64,000 nt of DNA from NCBI RefSeq assembly GCF_022662575.1, contig NZ_JALBFU010000005.1, forward strand, positions 127,180-191,179, written 5' to 3'. This DNA comes from Luteimonas aquatica (GTDB lineage Bacteria; Pseudomonadota; Gammaproteobacteria; Xanthomonadales; Xanthomonadaceae). A model generated the notes under the pieces. That model was not told the DNA's origin. It worked only from the letters and a program-made list of their open reading frames with translations, and searched no databases. Positions 1 to 12,082 of this stretch are shown here, piece by piece. The stretch's first letter is position 1. Each line of letters starts with the position of its first letter. Both the position numbers and the translations under genes were made by a program.

Positions 1-666
1 GGCCTCGCCGTAGCTCAGGTCCACGCACGCCGTGCGCGCGCCGACCAGCGACATCGGCAGCTTCTGCAGGCCGCCGTTGCGCGCGGCGGACGTCGCATTG
101 ACGATCAGGTCGAATTCGCCGAGTGCGGTCAGGTCGGTGTAGTAGCGCGAATGCACGCGGCCGGGCTGTTCCTGCGCATCGACCAGCGCATCGGCGCGCG
201 CGCTGTCGCGGTTGATCACGAACAGCTCGCCGATGCCGGCATCCAGCAGCGCCGGCGCCACGCCGCGCGCCGCGCCGCCGGCGCCGAGCAGCAGCGTGCG
301 GCGCTCGCGCAGGTCCAATCCCTGGCGGTCGCCCAGGTCGCGCAGCAGGCCGGCGCCGTCGGTGTTGTCGCCGCGCCAGCCGCCGTTCTCGCGGATCAGC
401 GTGTTCACCGCGCCCGCGCGCCGGGCGCGCGCGCTGGTGTCGGCGCACAGGGCGAACGCGGCCTCCTTCAGCGGCAGGGTTACGTTGGCGCCGCTGCCGC
501 CGGCGGCGGCGAAGGAGGCCAGCGAGGCGGTGAAGGCTTCCGGCGCGACTTCGATCGCCTCGTACTGCAGCGCGATGCCGGTCTGCGCGGCGAAGGCGGC
601 GTGGATGCGCGGCGAGAGCGAGTGCGCGACCGGATGACCGAACACGGCATGGCGGGATGGGGACAT
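1..666 (-). CDS. aroE: Shikimate dehydrogenase (partial, C-terminus beyond window)
   Basis: Reduces 3-dehydroshikimate to shikimate with NADPH in the cytoplasmic shikimate pathway, which also supplies the chorismate used by the pigment cluster at 8.4-22 kb. The reverse strand reads openly from an ATG at 666 to the left edge, 222 codons of the roughly 270-285 usual for the family. The N-terminal substrate motif ([14 protein letters not shown]), the [10 protein letters not shown] segment with the catalytic lysine, the NTDG motif, the glycine-rich nucleotide-binding loop [11 protein letters not shown] and the DLIVNATSA stretch all occur in the expected order. Only the last part of the dinucleotide-binding domain is missing. 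The next gene, a LysR regulator, lies upstream on the same strand. Confidence 0.95.
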   Translation of the reverse strand, partial: MSPSRHAVFGHPVAHSLSPRIHAAFAAQTGIALQYEAIEVAPEAFTASLASFAAAGGSGANVTLPLKEAAFALCADTSARARRAGAVNTLIRENGGWRGDNTDGAGLLRDLGDRQGLDLRERRTLLLGAGGAARGVAPALLDAGIGELFVINRDSARADALVDAQEQPGRVHSRYYTDLTALGEFDLIVNATSAARNGGLQKLPMSLVGARTACVDLSYGEA

Positions 667-730
667 TGCGGCCTCGTGGCGGATACAAGGAGGCGCCGGC
701 GCGTGAGGGCCGGCGCGAGACAACGGCAGT

Positions 731-1669
731 CTACTCCCGCGCCACGACCGCATCACGGCGCCGCGCGGAAGGGCCCGCCGCATCGCGCGCCGACAGCGCG
801 TCGCGTACGCCGGCACGCAGCAGTTCGGCCAGGCGCGCCACCGCCGGCGGCGGCGCCGCCTCGCCGCGATACAGGCCCAGGCCCAGCGCCGGCAGTGCCG
901 GCAGTCCGGCGCCGTCGAGCATGCGCACGCTCGCGGGCAGGCCGATGGGCGTGCGCAGGCTCAGGCCCAGGCCGGCGCTCACCGCGGCCCAGACGCCGGC
1001 GAGGCTGGCGCTGGTGAAGGCCAGGCGCCAGGGCAGTCCGGCGCGGTCGAGCGCGGCGGTCGCGGCGCTGCGCATCAGGCAGGGCGATTCCAGCATCACC
1101 AGCGGCAGCGGCTGCGTGCGGTCGAAGGCATCCACGCCCGCGTCGCCGGTGTCGGCTCCGATCCAGCGCATCGGCACCTCGCCCAGGCGCTCGCCGTGCG
1201 CCGGCCGCTCGCCGGTGTCCCAGGCCAGCGCCAGGTCGAGCTGGCCGCCGCGCAGGCGATCGAGCAGCTCGGCGTTGCGGGCGATGCGCGCCTCGATCCG
1301 TACGCGCGGATGGGCGCGCGCGAAGCGGCCGAGCACGTCGGCGAGCAGGCGTTCGCCGAAATCCTCCTGCAGGCCCAGCCGCACCCAGCCTTCCAGGCGG
1401 GCGCCGCGCAGCGCCACGGCGGCCTCGTCGTTGAGCTCGAGCAGGCGCCGGGCGTAGGCGAGCAGGGTGTCGCCGGCATCGGTGAGCGCCAGCCCGCGGC
1501 CGGCGCGGCGCAGGATCGGCGCGCCGGCCTGTTCCTCCAGCTTCTTCAGCTGAGCGCTGACCGCCGAAGTGGAGCGGTTCAGGCGCTCGGCCGCCTTGGC
1601 GAAGCTGCCCAGCTCGATGCCGATGGTGAAGCTGCGCAGGGCGTCGAGGTCGAAGTGGGGGGCGCGCAT
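731..1669 (-). CDS. LysR-family transcriptional regulator
   Basis: 312 residues, the usual LysR length. The N-terminal winged helix-turn-helix starts at about residue 7 ([20 protein letters not shown]) and is followed by the typical linker and a two-lobed effector-binding domain. The gene diverges from the small oxidative/tautomerase operon starting at 1771, and a long inverted repeat sits between them, so it most likely controls that operon and itself. The ATG at 1669 is the first residue of a normal LysR N-terminus. The effector is unknown. Confidence 0.93.
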   Translation of the reverse strand: MRAPHFDLDALRSFTIGIELGSFAKAAERLNRSTSAVSAQLKKLEEQAGAPILRRAGRGLALTDAGDTLLAYARRLLELNDEAAVALRGARLEGWVRLGLQEDFGERLLADVLGRFARAHPRVRIEARIARNAELLDRLRGGQLDLALAWDTGERPAHGERLGEVPMRWIGADTGDAGVDAFDRTQPLPLVMLESPCLMRSAATAALDRAGLPWRLAFTSASLAGVWAAVSAGLGLSLRTPIGLPASVRMLDGAGLPALPALGLGLYRGEAAPPPAVARLAELLRAGVRDALSARDAAGPSARRRDAVVARE

Positions 1670-1683
1670 GCGAGATAGTCCTG

Positions 1684-1710
1684 AATTTTCGAACGATTGA
1701 TTCGAAATTT
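1684..1710. promoter_or_regulatory. LysR-type operator (inverted repeat)
   Basis: Two 10-base arms, AATTTTCGAA (1684-1693) and TTCGAAATTT (1701-1710), match as an inverted repeat at 9 of 10 positions with a 7-base spacer. The core TTCGAA-N7-TTCGAA contains the T-N11-A pattern typical of LysR sites. It lies in the only AT-rich stretch of this area, between the divergent LysR gene and the 1771 operon, next to an AT-rich candidate -10 region around 1721-1728. The binding protein is inferred from position. Confidence 0.75.
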
Positions 1711-1770
1711 CCCGATTTTCTTTATTAAATTGCGCGCCTAGGCTGGCCGCGTCAAGTCCAGGAGCCCGCC

Positions 1771-2094
1771 ATGCCCCACGATCCCCACTACGCCCGCGAC
1801 CACATCGGCGACCTCGCCCCGAAGCTGGCCGAACTCACCGACGGTCTGCTGTTCGACGACATCTGGACGCGCCCCGGGCTGTCGCCGCGCGAGCGCAGCC
1901 TGGCCACCGTGTCGGCGCTGATCGCGCTCAACCGCCTCGAGCAGCTGCCGTTCCATCTGCGCCGCGCGGTCGACAACGGCGTGACGCGCGAGCAGCTGGC
2001 CGAGCTGATCACGCACCTGGCCTTCTACGGCGGCTGGCCGGTGGCCTTCTCGGCGCTGGCCGTGCTGCGCCAGCTCGAACCTTCCGGAGCCTGA
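1771..2094 (+). CDS. Carboxymuconolactone decarboxylase family protein
   Basis: 107 residues, a single CMD/AhpD-like helical domain. It has the LSPRERSLATVSALIALNRLEQLPFHLRRA-type pattern of gamma-carboxymuconolactone decarboxylases, given here only in outline. It lacks the CxxC pair of true AhpD peroxidase partners, so a decarboxylase-like or unknown role is more likely than peroxide reduction. First gene of a three-gene operon with a tautomerase and a DUF4865 protein, opposite a LysR regulator. Three bases separate it from the next gene, so translation is probably coupled. Confidence 0.88.
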   Translation: MPHDPHYARDHIGDLAPKLAELTDGLLFDDIWTRPGLSPRERSLATVSALIALNRLEQLPFHLRRAVDNGVTREQLAELITHLAFYGGWPVAFSALAVLRQLEPSGA

Positions 2095-2097
2095 GCC

Positions 2098-2511
2098 ATG
2101 CCCTACGCCCGCATCAGCCTGCATCGCGGCAAGTCGCCCGAGTATCTGCGGCAACTGGCCGACAACGTCTATCGCGCCATGCACGAGGCCTTCGACGTGC
2201 CGGCGCACGATCGTTTCCAGATCCTGCACCAACTCGATCCGGGCGAGCTGATCTTCGACCGCGACTATCTCGGCGGCCCGCGCTCGGACGATTTCGTGCA
2301 CATCGCCATCGTCGCCGGCCGGCCGCGCGAGAGCGCCGTCAAGCGCGCCTTCTACAAACGTCTGGTGGAGCTACTGGGGCAGGCGCCGAGCATCGCGCCG
2401 GAGGACGTGATGGTGGTGATCCAGACCACCGGCGGCGACGACTGGTCCTTCGGCGGCGGCCGCGCCGGCATCACCGCCGCCGATGCCGGCCTGTCCGGGC
2501 CGCCGCGATGA
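2098..2511 (+). CDS. Tautomerase family protein
   Basis: 137 residues, beginning MPYARISLHRGKS. Proline 2 directly after the initiator methionine is the catalytic base of 4-oxalocrotonate tautomerase-type enzymes, which strongly supports this start. The length fits the larger tautomerase type with a duplicated fold rather than the 60-residue 4-OT. It follows the CMD-family gene by three bases and overlaps the DUF4865 gene by four. The native substrate cannot be told from sequence. Confidence 0.9.
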   Translation: MPYARISLHRGKSPEYLRQLADNVYRAMHEAFDVPAHDRFQILHQLDPGELIFDRDYLGGPRSDDFVHIAIVAGRPRESAVKRAFYKRLVELLGQAPSIAPEDVMVVIQTTGGDDWSFGGGRAGITAADAGLSGPPR

Positions 2512-3077
2512 TCGCGATGCAGTACAGCATCGCGCTGCCGGCCGACTACGACATGGACATCGTCCGGCGCCGCATCGCGCAGAAAGGGCCGCAACTGGAC
2601 GGGTTCCCGGGGCTCAGCTTCAAGGCCTACCTCTACGCCGACCGCGACGATGCCGCGCTGCCGACGCGCGGCAACCTCTACGCGCCGTTCTACGCCTGGC
2701 GCGAGGCCGCCGGCATGCATGCGTTCCTGGCCGGTCCCGGATTCGCGGCGTTGACGGACGCCTTCGGCCGCCCGCACGTGCGCACGTGGTCGGCGTGGGA
2801 GGCGAACGGCACGGCGCGGCTGCGCGAGGCGGTCTGCGCCAGCCGCGATCTGCGGGCGCTGCCCGTCGATGCCGATCTGGGCGAGATCCGCACGCAGGCG
2901 CTCGCGCAGGCGCACGAAGACCTGGCCAACGGCGCGCTGGCGGCAGTGAGCGCGTTCGATCCGCAGACCTGGAGCCTGGTGGCGCTGCGCCTGTGGGATC
3001 GGCCGCGCCCCGATCTGGCGCGGCCGCTGCGCCAGCTCTATGCCGTCGGTCACGTTTCCGTCTCGGCGGCGGCCTGA
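2508..3077 (+). CDS. DUF4865 family protein
   Basis: 189 residues. The opening (MQYSIALPADYDMDIVRRRI) and the following FPGLSFKAYLYADR segment match DUF4865 proteins, which are commonly encoded with LysR regulators, tautomerases and CMD proteins. The ATG at 2508 overlaps the tautomerase stop by four bases (ATGA); an in-frame ATG at 2517 is an alternative. No catalytic motif is recognised and the function is unknown. Confidence 0.85.
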   Translation: MIAMQYSIALPADYDMDIVRRRIAQKGPQLDGFPGLSFKAYLYADRDDAALPTRGNLYAPFYAWREAAGMHAFLAGPGFAALTDAFGRPHVRTWSAWEANGTARLREAVCASRDLRALPVDADLGEIRTQALAQAHEDLANGALAAVSAFDPQTWSLVALRLWDRPRPDLARPLRQLYAVGHVSVSAAA

Positions 3078-3144
3078 CCAAGCGCACTTGTTCGCCGCGT
3101 CGGCCGTGCACTAGGCTGCGCGCCGACCATTGGGGAGAACGGCG

Positions 3145-4035
3145 ATGCGCGTACGGCGATGGGGATGGGCATTGACGGCGCTGGCCTGCGGCACGGCCGC
3201 CGCCGCGCTGCAGGAGTTCGGCATCGAAGGCATGGGCGTGGTGTCCACGCCGTCGGCCGAGGTGCGCGCGGCGGTGCGTCCCGACGGGCAGCACATCGTC
3301 TGGGGCAGCCGTGAACGCGCCGGCGGTGCAGGCAGCTACGACCTGTGGCAGGCGGACAAGCGCGACGGGCGCTGGGCCGACGCGCGGCCGCTGTCGATCA
3401 ATACGCCGGCCAAGGAATTCGATCCCTTCTTCAGCGCCGACGGCAAGTGGCTGTACTTCTTCTCCGATCGCGCCGGCGGCCACGGCGGCGACGATCTGTA
3501 TCGCGCGGCGGTGCTGGCCGATGGCAATTTCGGCGCGCCGGAAAACCTCGGCCCCGGCGTCAACGGCAAGGGCAACGAATGGGCGCCGGCGCTGACCCGC
3601 GACGGCATGCATTTGCTCTTCGCCAGCGACAGCTTCGGCGGCGCCGGCGGCCACGACCTGCTGATGGCGCGCTGGGACGGCAAGGCCTTCGTCGATCCCC
3701 AGCCGGTGCCCGGCGTCAACACCGCCGGCGACGAGTTCGACGCGGCCTGGATCGAGGACGGCAAGGCGATCGTGTTCGCCTACGCCAAGGACATCATGAA
3801 GGATCCGGTGCGCCTGATGCTGGCGCAGTGCGACGGCAAGGCCTACGTCGATCCGCAGCCGTGGGCGCTGTCGTTCAACGGGCCGGAGGACAATACCTAC
3901 GGGCCGGCGGTGGACCCGTCCAAGCCCGGCGAGATGCTCGTCAACGGCATGGCCAAGGCGCCGAAGGCGGGCAAGCAGGACATCTATCGCGTGCGCACGC
4001 CGGCGGTCACGGGCAAGGACGGCTGCGTGCGCTGA
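3145..4035 (+). CDS. Secreted PD40/WD40-like beta-propeller protein
   Basis: 296 residues from the ATG at 3145, which is preceded by GGGGAGA at a good distance and starts a signal peptide (RRWGWALTALACGTAAA). The body contains repeated TolB-type PD40 blades, for example DPFFSADGKWLYFFSDR, WAPALTRDGMHLLFASD and DAAWIEDGKAIVFAYA. Proteins of this type are periplasmic or outer-surface and bind partners or carbohydrate; no enzyme motif is visible. It stands alone, convergent with the GNAT gene at 4090. Confidence 0.82.
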   Translation: MRVRRWGWALTALACGTAAAALQEFGIEGMGVVSTPSAEVRAAVRPDGQHIVWGSRERAGGAGSYDLWQADKRDGRWADARPLSINTPAKEFDPFFSADGKWLYFFSDRAGGHGGDDLYRAAVLADGNFGAPENLGPGVNGKGNEWAPALTRDGMHLLFASDSFGGAGGHDLLMARWDGKAFVDPQPVPGVNTAGDEFDAAWIEDGKAIVFAYAKDIMKDPVRLMLAQCDGKAYVDPQPWALSFNGPEDNTYGPAVDPSKPGEMLVNGMAKAPKAGKQDIYRVRTPAVTGKDGCVR

Positions 4036-4061
4036 GCGCCGCGGCCTCCCGTTCGCAAGGC

Positions 4062-4084
4062 CCTCTCGCGCCGCGCGGGAGAGG
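4062..4084. terminator. GC-rich hairpin between convergent genes
   Basis: CCTCTC (4062-4067) pairs with GAGAGG (4079-4084), enclosing a GC-rich stem-loop. It sits between the stop codons of the propeller gene and the GNAT gene, where a bidirectional terminator is expected. There is no U-tract, so it may instead be a repeat-type palindrome. Confidence 0.4.
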
Positions 4085-4089
4085 CGGGA

Positions 4090-7316
<3,227 letters not shown>

Positions 7317-7320
<4 letters not shown>

Positions 7321-7769
7321 TCGCTGATCTCCTGGCGGGCCTGCGTCGGAGGCAGGTGTGCGGAATGCTGCTCGTTCTCTGAATAGCGCAGCGCGCCGTC
7401 CGCACCGCGCTGCGCGGTGAGCTGGCTCATCGCCGAGGTCGGCACGCGCATCGAAACGCCGCCGCCGGCATGCTTGCGCAGTGTCGTCTGCGCTTCGCCC
7501 GCCGTGCGCGGCGCGCGCTCCCATTGCACGCTCGCGCGCGGCATCGCCGCGGCGCGTTCGGACAGGTCGCGCATTTCGGCGGCGGTGAGCGGACGCAGCT
7601 TGCGCGTCTTCGGATCGATGCCGACCACCACCTGGTCGGCGGCGGAAGAGGCCGATGCGGGCACGGCGGTCGCCGGGTCCGGCGCCGCCTGCGGCGGGGA
7701 CGCGTGCGCGGAAAAGCCGGCGCCGCAGGCCAGCGTCAGGAATACGATTGCGGGTCTTGCCATCTTCAT
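7317..7769 (-). CDS. Small secreted protein of unknown function
   Basis: 150 residues. The ATG at 7769 is chosen because GAGGAG lies eight bases before it, while the longer GTG start at 7778 would overlap that ribosome-binding site. An N-terminal signal peptide (ARPAIVFLTLACGAGFSAHA) is followed by an alanine/proline-rich stretch and a charged region containing VVGIDPKTRKLRPLTAAEM. A similar short motif occurs in some post-PEP-CTERM-type proteins, but this link is weak. The gene directly precedes and overlaps the PA-domain metallopeptidase, so it could be its chaperone, inhibitor or substrate; nothing in the sequence decides this. Confidence 0.75.
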
Positions 7770-8058
7770 TGCACTCACTCCTCGAAACGAATGCGGTAGA
7801 CGGTCTCTTCCGGCACCGCGCGCGGCGGTCCGGGCTCAGGAACACACAGGCAGGAAGCGCGGAATGGACGCGGCGGGGGAGTCTCCCTGTGCGGTCTAGT
7901 CTGCTACCGCGCTTCGGCCGGAAACAAGGACATTCCACACACGACCGATGTGCGAGCGCACAAACCCGGGCGCCGGCTGTCGGCGGCTTCGCAGGCGGGG
8001 GCAGATGCGCCACGGCCGCCTTGCGGCGGCCGTGGTTTCCCGTCTCGGCGAGGTGCCG
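7770..8058. other. Intergenic region upstream of the metallopeptidase operon
   Basis: About 290 bases without a credible gene. It should hold the promoter for the minus-strand secreted protein/metallopeptidase operon and the end of the 8059 transcript. Apart from the ribosome-binding site at its left edge and the hairpin at 8010-8035, no clear element is seen. Confidence 0.5.
8010..8035 (-). terminator. Hairpin terminator candidate after the 8059 gene
   Basis: A perfect 11-base stem, CCACGGCCGCC / GGCGGCCGTGG, closed by a four-base loop that reads GCAA (a stable GNRA tetraloop) on the minus strand. It begins 24 bases after the stop of the minus-strand membrane protein. No T-run follows on the minus strand, so termination strength is uncertain. 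Confidence 0.5.
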
Positions 8059-8307
8059 CTAGAGGATGCCGCCGCCGAGGGTGAGGCGGACCAGCGCGAT
8101 CAGGATGACCAGGCCGTTGAGCACCAGGCCGGTCTTGGCGCGTCCGCGCTTGCCGCTGGAGGTGAACAGCACGCCGATCGCGGCGATGATGGCGCCGACG
8201 GCGGCGAAGGGGATCAGGAACCAGTTCGCCCATCCGACCAGCGGAATCAGGGCGACGATCATCCACAGCATGGCGGCGATGCCCCAGAGCAGGCTGATCA
8301 GTCCCAT
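8059..8307 (-). CDS. Small integral membrane protein
   Basis: 82 residues from the ATG at 8307, which has GGAGAG about seven bases upstream. Two long hydrophobic stretches (MGLISLLWGIAAMLWMIVAL and the segment around FLIPFAAVGAIIAAIGVLF) are followed by a positively charged SSGKRGRAK turn and a third hydrophobic segment at the C-terminus. The layout resembles DUF4190-type small membrane proteins. Function unknown. It lies just outside the pigment cluster and probably does not belong to it. Confidence 0.72.
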   Translation of the reverse strand: MGLISLLWGIAAMLWMIVALIPLVGWANWFLIPFAAVGAIIAAIGVLFTSSGKRGRAKTGLVLNGLVILIALVRLTLGGGIL

Positions 8308-8426
8308 CGACGGCTCTCCAGTCAGGCGGACGGCATTGCCCGCCCAGCCAAGGTGGGGAATCGGGCCGGCGCTATCAAGGTGCATGAAGTCACCCCCACC
8401 GCCGTCCCATGCGCCGGGCGGCCGGA

Positions 8427-9434
8427 TCAGGCGTGGACGCCGTCGATCTCCACGGTCAGTTCGCGCCGGCAGATGGCCGCGTGCAGCAGCACGCGCGGCA
8501 CGTCCGCGCCCAGGCGGCGGTCGAGCGCCTCGGCGATCCGCGGCAGGTCGTCCCGGTCGCGCACATAGACCTTCAGCCGCGATCCGGCGCCGAAGCGCGC
8601 CGGCAGCGACGGCATGCGCGCGCGCGCCGCGCCGATCAGGGCGTCGAAATTGGCGAAGGTCTCCTCCAGCTGCGCCATCAGCTCGCCCGGGTGCTGCGTG
8701 GCGTGCCCGACCACGCTGGCGGTGCCGGACAGCAGCAGCGGCATCGCGGCGCCGGCCGGCGGCAGCATGGCGCGCGCGAAGCTCGGCGACTGCGGGCCGT
8801 ACTGGCGCGGGTAGTGGTAGGCGCTGACCTGGCGCGGATTCTCCAGCGGCGTGCCGGGCGCGCGCGCCGCCAGCCAGTACACCTGCACCACGCGCGCGCC
8901 GTCGCAGCGGCCGATCGCGGTGGCCGCGGGCAGGCTCGGCGCGTCGATCCGCCCCAGCCCGCGCGCGCGCCCCACGCAGAAGTTGCGATAGCGTTCGTCG
9001 TCGCCCTCGCCGAGGGTGATGGCGTCGATGTAGTTCCAGACGCGCAGCAGGTGCGGCAGCCCGCTGCCGCCGACGAAGGCCGACAGCCGCCCGTAGGCGT
9101 AGGCGGCGGCGGCCTCGACGTCGCCGTTCTCCTCGACCTCGATGACGCCGAACTGCAGCGCGCCGTCGCTCGCCCAGCGGATGTCGCCGTCGCGTCCGCG
9201 CTCGACCGGCGCGCCGGCATGCCACACCTCGAACGGCGCGCGGCCGTAGGGCTGCAGCGGAATGCGCAGGTAGCGCGGGTCCTCGTCGCCGGGCGCCTGC
9301 GGGCCGAAGCCGAGTACGGCGAGCACGTCGTCCTGCGCCAGCGCGGGCCCGGGCGCGTCGAGCTCGGCGTATTCCACGCGCAGCCGCGGCCGCGGCAGGC
9401 CGTGTTCGGGCAGGGAGGACAGCGGCCGGCTCAC
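8427..9434 (-). CDS. xanB2: Chorismatase (3-hydroxybenzoate synthase, XanB2-like)
   Basis: 335 residues. The C-terminal half carries the chorismatase core, with segments such as GLPHLLRVWNYIDAI, RYRNFCVGRARGL, PATAIG and NPRQVSAYHYPRQYGPQSPSFARA. XanB2 enzymes hydrolyse chorismate to 3-hydroxybenzoate (and 4-hydroxybenzoate), the starter unit of xanthomonadin-type aryl polyenes. The GTG start at 9434 overlaps the halogenase stop (GTGA), so the two form one operon. It connects the shikimate pathway to the pigment cluster. Confidence 0.93.
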   Translation of the reverse strand: MSRPLSSLPEHGLPRPRLRVEYAELDAPGPALAQDDVLAVLGFGPQAPGDEDPRYLRIPLQPYGRAPFEVWHAGAPVERGRDGDIRWASDGALQFGVIEVEENGDVEAAAAYAYGRLSAFVGGSGLPHLLRVWNYIDAITLGEGDDERYRNFCVGRARGLGRIDAPSLPAATAIGRCDGARVVQVYWLAARAPGTPLENPRQVSAYHYPRQYGPQSPSFARAMLPPAGAAMPLLLSGTASVVGHATQHPGELMAQLEETFANFDALIGAARARMPSLPARFGAGSRLKVYVRDRDDLPRIAEALDRRLGADVPRVLLHAAICRRELTVEIDGVHA

Positions 9435-10813
9435 GGGTTGCCCGCCTGCAGAGTGTCGCCCTGGAACTTCTCGCGCGGCTGGCGCCGGCGGCGCCACCAG
9501 TTGCGCAGCGCGCGCGGCAGCATGCCCAGCGCGGTCATGGCGTAGAAGAAGCGGAACATGCGCAGGCGGCGGCGGATGGCCGGCGTGTCGAACACGTCCC
9601 CGGCCAGCATGCCGATCACGGCCTGCTCGATCTGGAAGTAGTTGCGCGGGTTGGCGAACATGTAGCGCATTGTCGGCGAGGTGAAGCGGTAGATGAACCA
9701 CTTGAATTCGTTGATGCCGGCATCGAGGTGGCGCTGCAGCGCCCGCTGCAGCTCGCGCTCGCGCGCCGGCTCGCGCAGCGCGGCATCGACCATCGCCGCC
9801 GTGCGCTCGGCGCCGTGCATGCCCAGATAGACGCCCGAGGAGAACATCGGATCGACGAAGGCGTAGGCGTCGCCGACCAGCACCCAGTTGCGGCCGCTCA
9901 TGCGCGAGCACTCGTAGGCGTAGTTGCCGGTGACGTGCACCTCGCCCACGCGCTCGGCGCCCTGCATGCGCTCGGCCACGTCCGGCTCCAGCGCCAGCGT
10001 GCGCATCAGGAAGCCTTCGGTATCGCCCTTGCGGGTCTTCATGTAGTCCGGGTAGCAGACCGCGCCCACGCTCATCACCCCGTCCGGCAGCGGGATCAGC
10101 CACATCCAGCCGTGGTCGTGGCGATAGATGCTGATGTTGCCCACGTCCTCGCCCTGGCGCCGCGCCACGCCGCGGAAATGGCTGAACACCGCCGCCGACT
10201 GGTGCCGCGCGTTCTTGTGCTTGAGCTTGAACTTGTTGCCGAGCACGGTGTCGCGGCCGCTGGCGTCGATCAGGTAGCGCGGGCGCAGCACCTGTTCGCC
10301 GGTGCCGGGGGGCGCGTCGGTCGGGCGCGCGTACACCACCGGCTTGCCGTCGGCGTCGAAGTCCACGCGCTCGACCTTGACGCCTTCGCGCGCGTCCACG
10401 CCGTGCTCGCGCGCATGCTCGAACAGCACCCGGTCGAAGTCCTGGCGCCGCACCTGGAAGGCGTGCGGAAACTTCATGTCGTAGGCGCGATCGAAGGCGA
10501 AGGTGTTGTAGCCGCCGTGGCCGTCGTCCTTGGGGAAGTCGGCGCCGCGCTTGTGCACGCCGATCGCCGCGATCTTCTCGAAGGCGCCCAGGCGCTGCAG
10601 GATCGGCATGTTCATCGGCAGCAGCGATTCGCCGATGTGGAAGCGCGGATGGCGCGCCTTTTCCAGCTGGGTCACCCGCCAGCCCCGGCGGGCGAGCAGG
10701 GTGGAGACCGTGCTGCCGGCCGGGCCGCCGCCAATCACCAGCACGTCTGGCGTGGCCGGCGGGGACGGGACGGGGGCGGCGGAAGCGTCCGGGGTGGGGC
10801 GGTGCGCGATCAT
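9431..10813 (-). CDS. Flavin-dependent halogenase-like oxidoreductase
   Basis: 460 residues. The N-terminal FAD-binding motif VIGGGPAGSTVSTLLARRG is followed by FHIGESLLPMNMPILQRLG and GVHKRGADF, whose lysine matches the position of the catalytic lysine in phenolic halogenases. The halogenase signature WxWxIP appears as WMWLIP. Xanthomonadins are brominated or chlorinated, so the natural role is probably aryl-ring halogenation of the pigment; a non-halogenating monooxygenase is possible. It starts at an ATG (10813) facing the ACP gene across a 261-base divergent promoter region. Confidence 0.88.
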   Translation of the reverse strand: MIAHRPTPDASAAPVPSPPATPDVLVIGGGPAGSTVSTLLARRGWRVTQLEKARHPRFHIGESLLPMNMPILQRLGAFEKIAAIGVHKRGADFPKDDGHGGYNTFAFDRAYDMKFPHAFQVRRQDFDRVLFEHAREHGVDAREGVKVERVDFDADGKPVVYARPTDAPPGTGEQVLRPRYLIDASGRDTVLGNKFKLKHKNARHQSAAVFSHFRGVARRQGEDVGNISIYRHDHGWMWLIPLPDGVMSVGAVCYPDYMKTRKGDTEGFLMRTLALEPDVAERMQGAERVGEVHVTGNYAYECSRMSGRNWVLVGDAYAFVDPMFSSGVYLGMHGAERTAAMVDAALREPARERELQRALQRHLDAGINEFKWFIYRFTSPTMRYMFANPRNYFQIEQAVIGMLAGDVFDTPAIRRRLRMFRFFYAMTALGMLPRALRNWWRRRRQPREKFQGDTLQAGNP

Positions 10814-11074
10814 CTGTTCCTGAATGCGGGTCTGCGGCCGCCCTGGATCCGGCGGGCGGCCGCTCGCGGCGGACGGCACCGGGCTTGCGGGCGCCGGGGC
10901 GCCGCGTCGAAACGGCACCCCGCCGCCGGCGAGGGCGACAGGCGCGCATGATAGCCGCTGGCTCTCTGAACGGCCTCTATGGCCTGACCGCGCCGGACAA
11001 GGCCGGCCGGGGTTGCAGACCGGCGCGCGATGCTGGATCGTGGCGCCCCTTCGCACCGAACCCCTCCGGACGCC
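10814..11074. promoter_or_regulatory. Divergent promoter region of the pigment cluster
   Basis: 261 bases between the halogenase start (10813, minus) and the ACP start (11075, plus). No gene is credible here, and it should contain both promoters of the pigment cluster. The sequence is GC-rich and I could not identify convincing -35/-10 pairs or an operator. Confidence 0.5.
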
Positions 11075-11347
11075 ATGCCCGCGCAAACCGACGCCGAACG
11101 CGAACTCGCCGAACTCCTGGTCGACAGCCTCAACCTGGAAGACGTGCAGCCGGCCGAGATCGACCCGGAAGCGCCGCTGTTCAACGCCGGGCTCGGCCTG
11201 GACTCGATCGACGCGCTGGAGCTGGCGCTGGCGATCAGCAAGCACTACGGCTTCCAGCTGCGTTCGGACAACGACGAGAACCGCCGCATCTTCGCTTCGC
11301 TGCGCGCCCTGTCCGCGCATATCGAGCAGAACAAAGCGGCCGGCTGA
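11075..11347 (+). CDS. Acyl carrier protein (aryl polyene synthesis)
   Basis: 90 residues. The phosphopantetheine attachment serine is Ser44 in GLGLDSIDALEL. It carries the growing polyene or the 3-hydroxybenzoyl starter; in Xanthomonas the counterpart is XanC. The ATG at 11075 gives a normal ACP N-terminus. It opens the plus-strand pigment operon and is followed two bases later by a membrane protein. Many aryl polyene clusters carry two ACP genes; only one is present here. Confidence 0.93.
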   Translation: MPAQTDAERELAELLVDSLNLEDVQPAEIDPEAPLFNAGLGLDSIDALELALAISKHYGFQLRSDNDENRRIFASLRALSAHIEQNKAAG

Positions 11348-11349
11348 GC

Positions 11350-12054
11350 GTGGCCGGCGACGCGCGCTCGGCCGTCTTCCTCGCACAGATCCTGCTGGCG
11401 CTGGCCTATACGCTGCTGGCGCACCTGGCCAGCGCCTACGGCGACGCCCGCTTCGGCGTGGCCGCGCTGGTCGCGCTGTGGCTGATGCTGCTGCTGCAGC
11501 CGCTGGCCAAGGGGCGGATGCGCGCCTGGGGCCTGCTGGTCCTGCTGCTGCTGGGCACGGCCTGGCTGGCGCGCGCCGGGCTCACCGAAGTGCCGCTGCT
11601 GCTGGTGCCGGTGGCCTTCGTGGCGATGATCTCCGCCTGGTTCGCGCGCAGCCTGCGCCCGGGGCGGGTGCCGCTGATCACGCGGATCGTGGCGGCGCTG
11701 GACGGCACCACGCCGCCGCAGCTGGCGCCGGCGCTGGGCGACTACGCTCGCGGCCTGACTCGCGCCTGGGCCTGGGCGCTGGCGGCGCTGGCGGCGTTCA
11801 ACCTGCTGCTGGCGCTGATCGCGGTGCCGGACGGGCTGGTGGCGCGCCTGGGCGGGCATCCGCCGCTGGCAATCAGCGCCGCGCAATGGTCCTGGCTGGC
11901 CAACATCGGCACCTACGGGGTGCTCGGCGGTTTCTTCGCCATCGAATACCAGGTGCGCAAGCGGCGCTTCCCGGGGCGCTACCACAGCTTCGCCGATTTC
12001 CTGCGCCGCATGGCCGGGCTGGGGCCGGCGTTCTGGAAGGATTTCCTGCGCTAG
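11350..12054 (+). CDS. Pigment-cluster membrane protein (COG4648-like)
   Basis: 234 residues from the GTG at 11350. It has about six hydrophobic segments (for example AVFLAQILLALAYTLLAHLA and WGLLVLLLLGTAWLA) and a conserved-looking C-terminus RRFPGRYHSFADFLRRM. A membrane protein of this type follows the ACP in most aryl polyene clusters. Its role is not established; a part in membrane placement of the polyene machinery is an inference from position. Confidence 0.8.
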   Translation: MAGDARSAVFLAQILLALAYTLLAHLASAYGDARFGVAALVALWLMLLLQPLAKGRMRAWGLLVLLLLGTAWLARAGLTEVPLLLVPVAFVAMISAWFARSLRPGRVPLITRIVAALDGTTPPQLAPALGDYARGLTRAWAWALAALAAFNLLLALIAVPDGLVARLGGHPPLAISAAQWSWLANIGTYGVLGGFFAIEYQVRKRRFPGRYHSFADFLRRMAGLGPAFWKDFLR

Positions 12055-12082
12055 CGCCGCCGCGGCGTATGCGATCCAGGCG

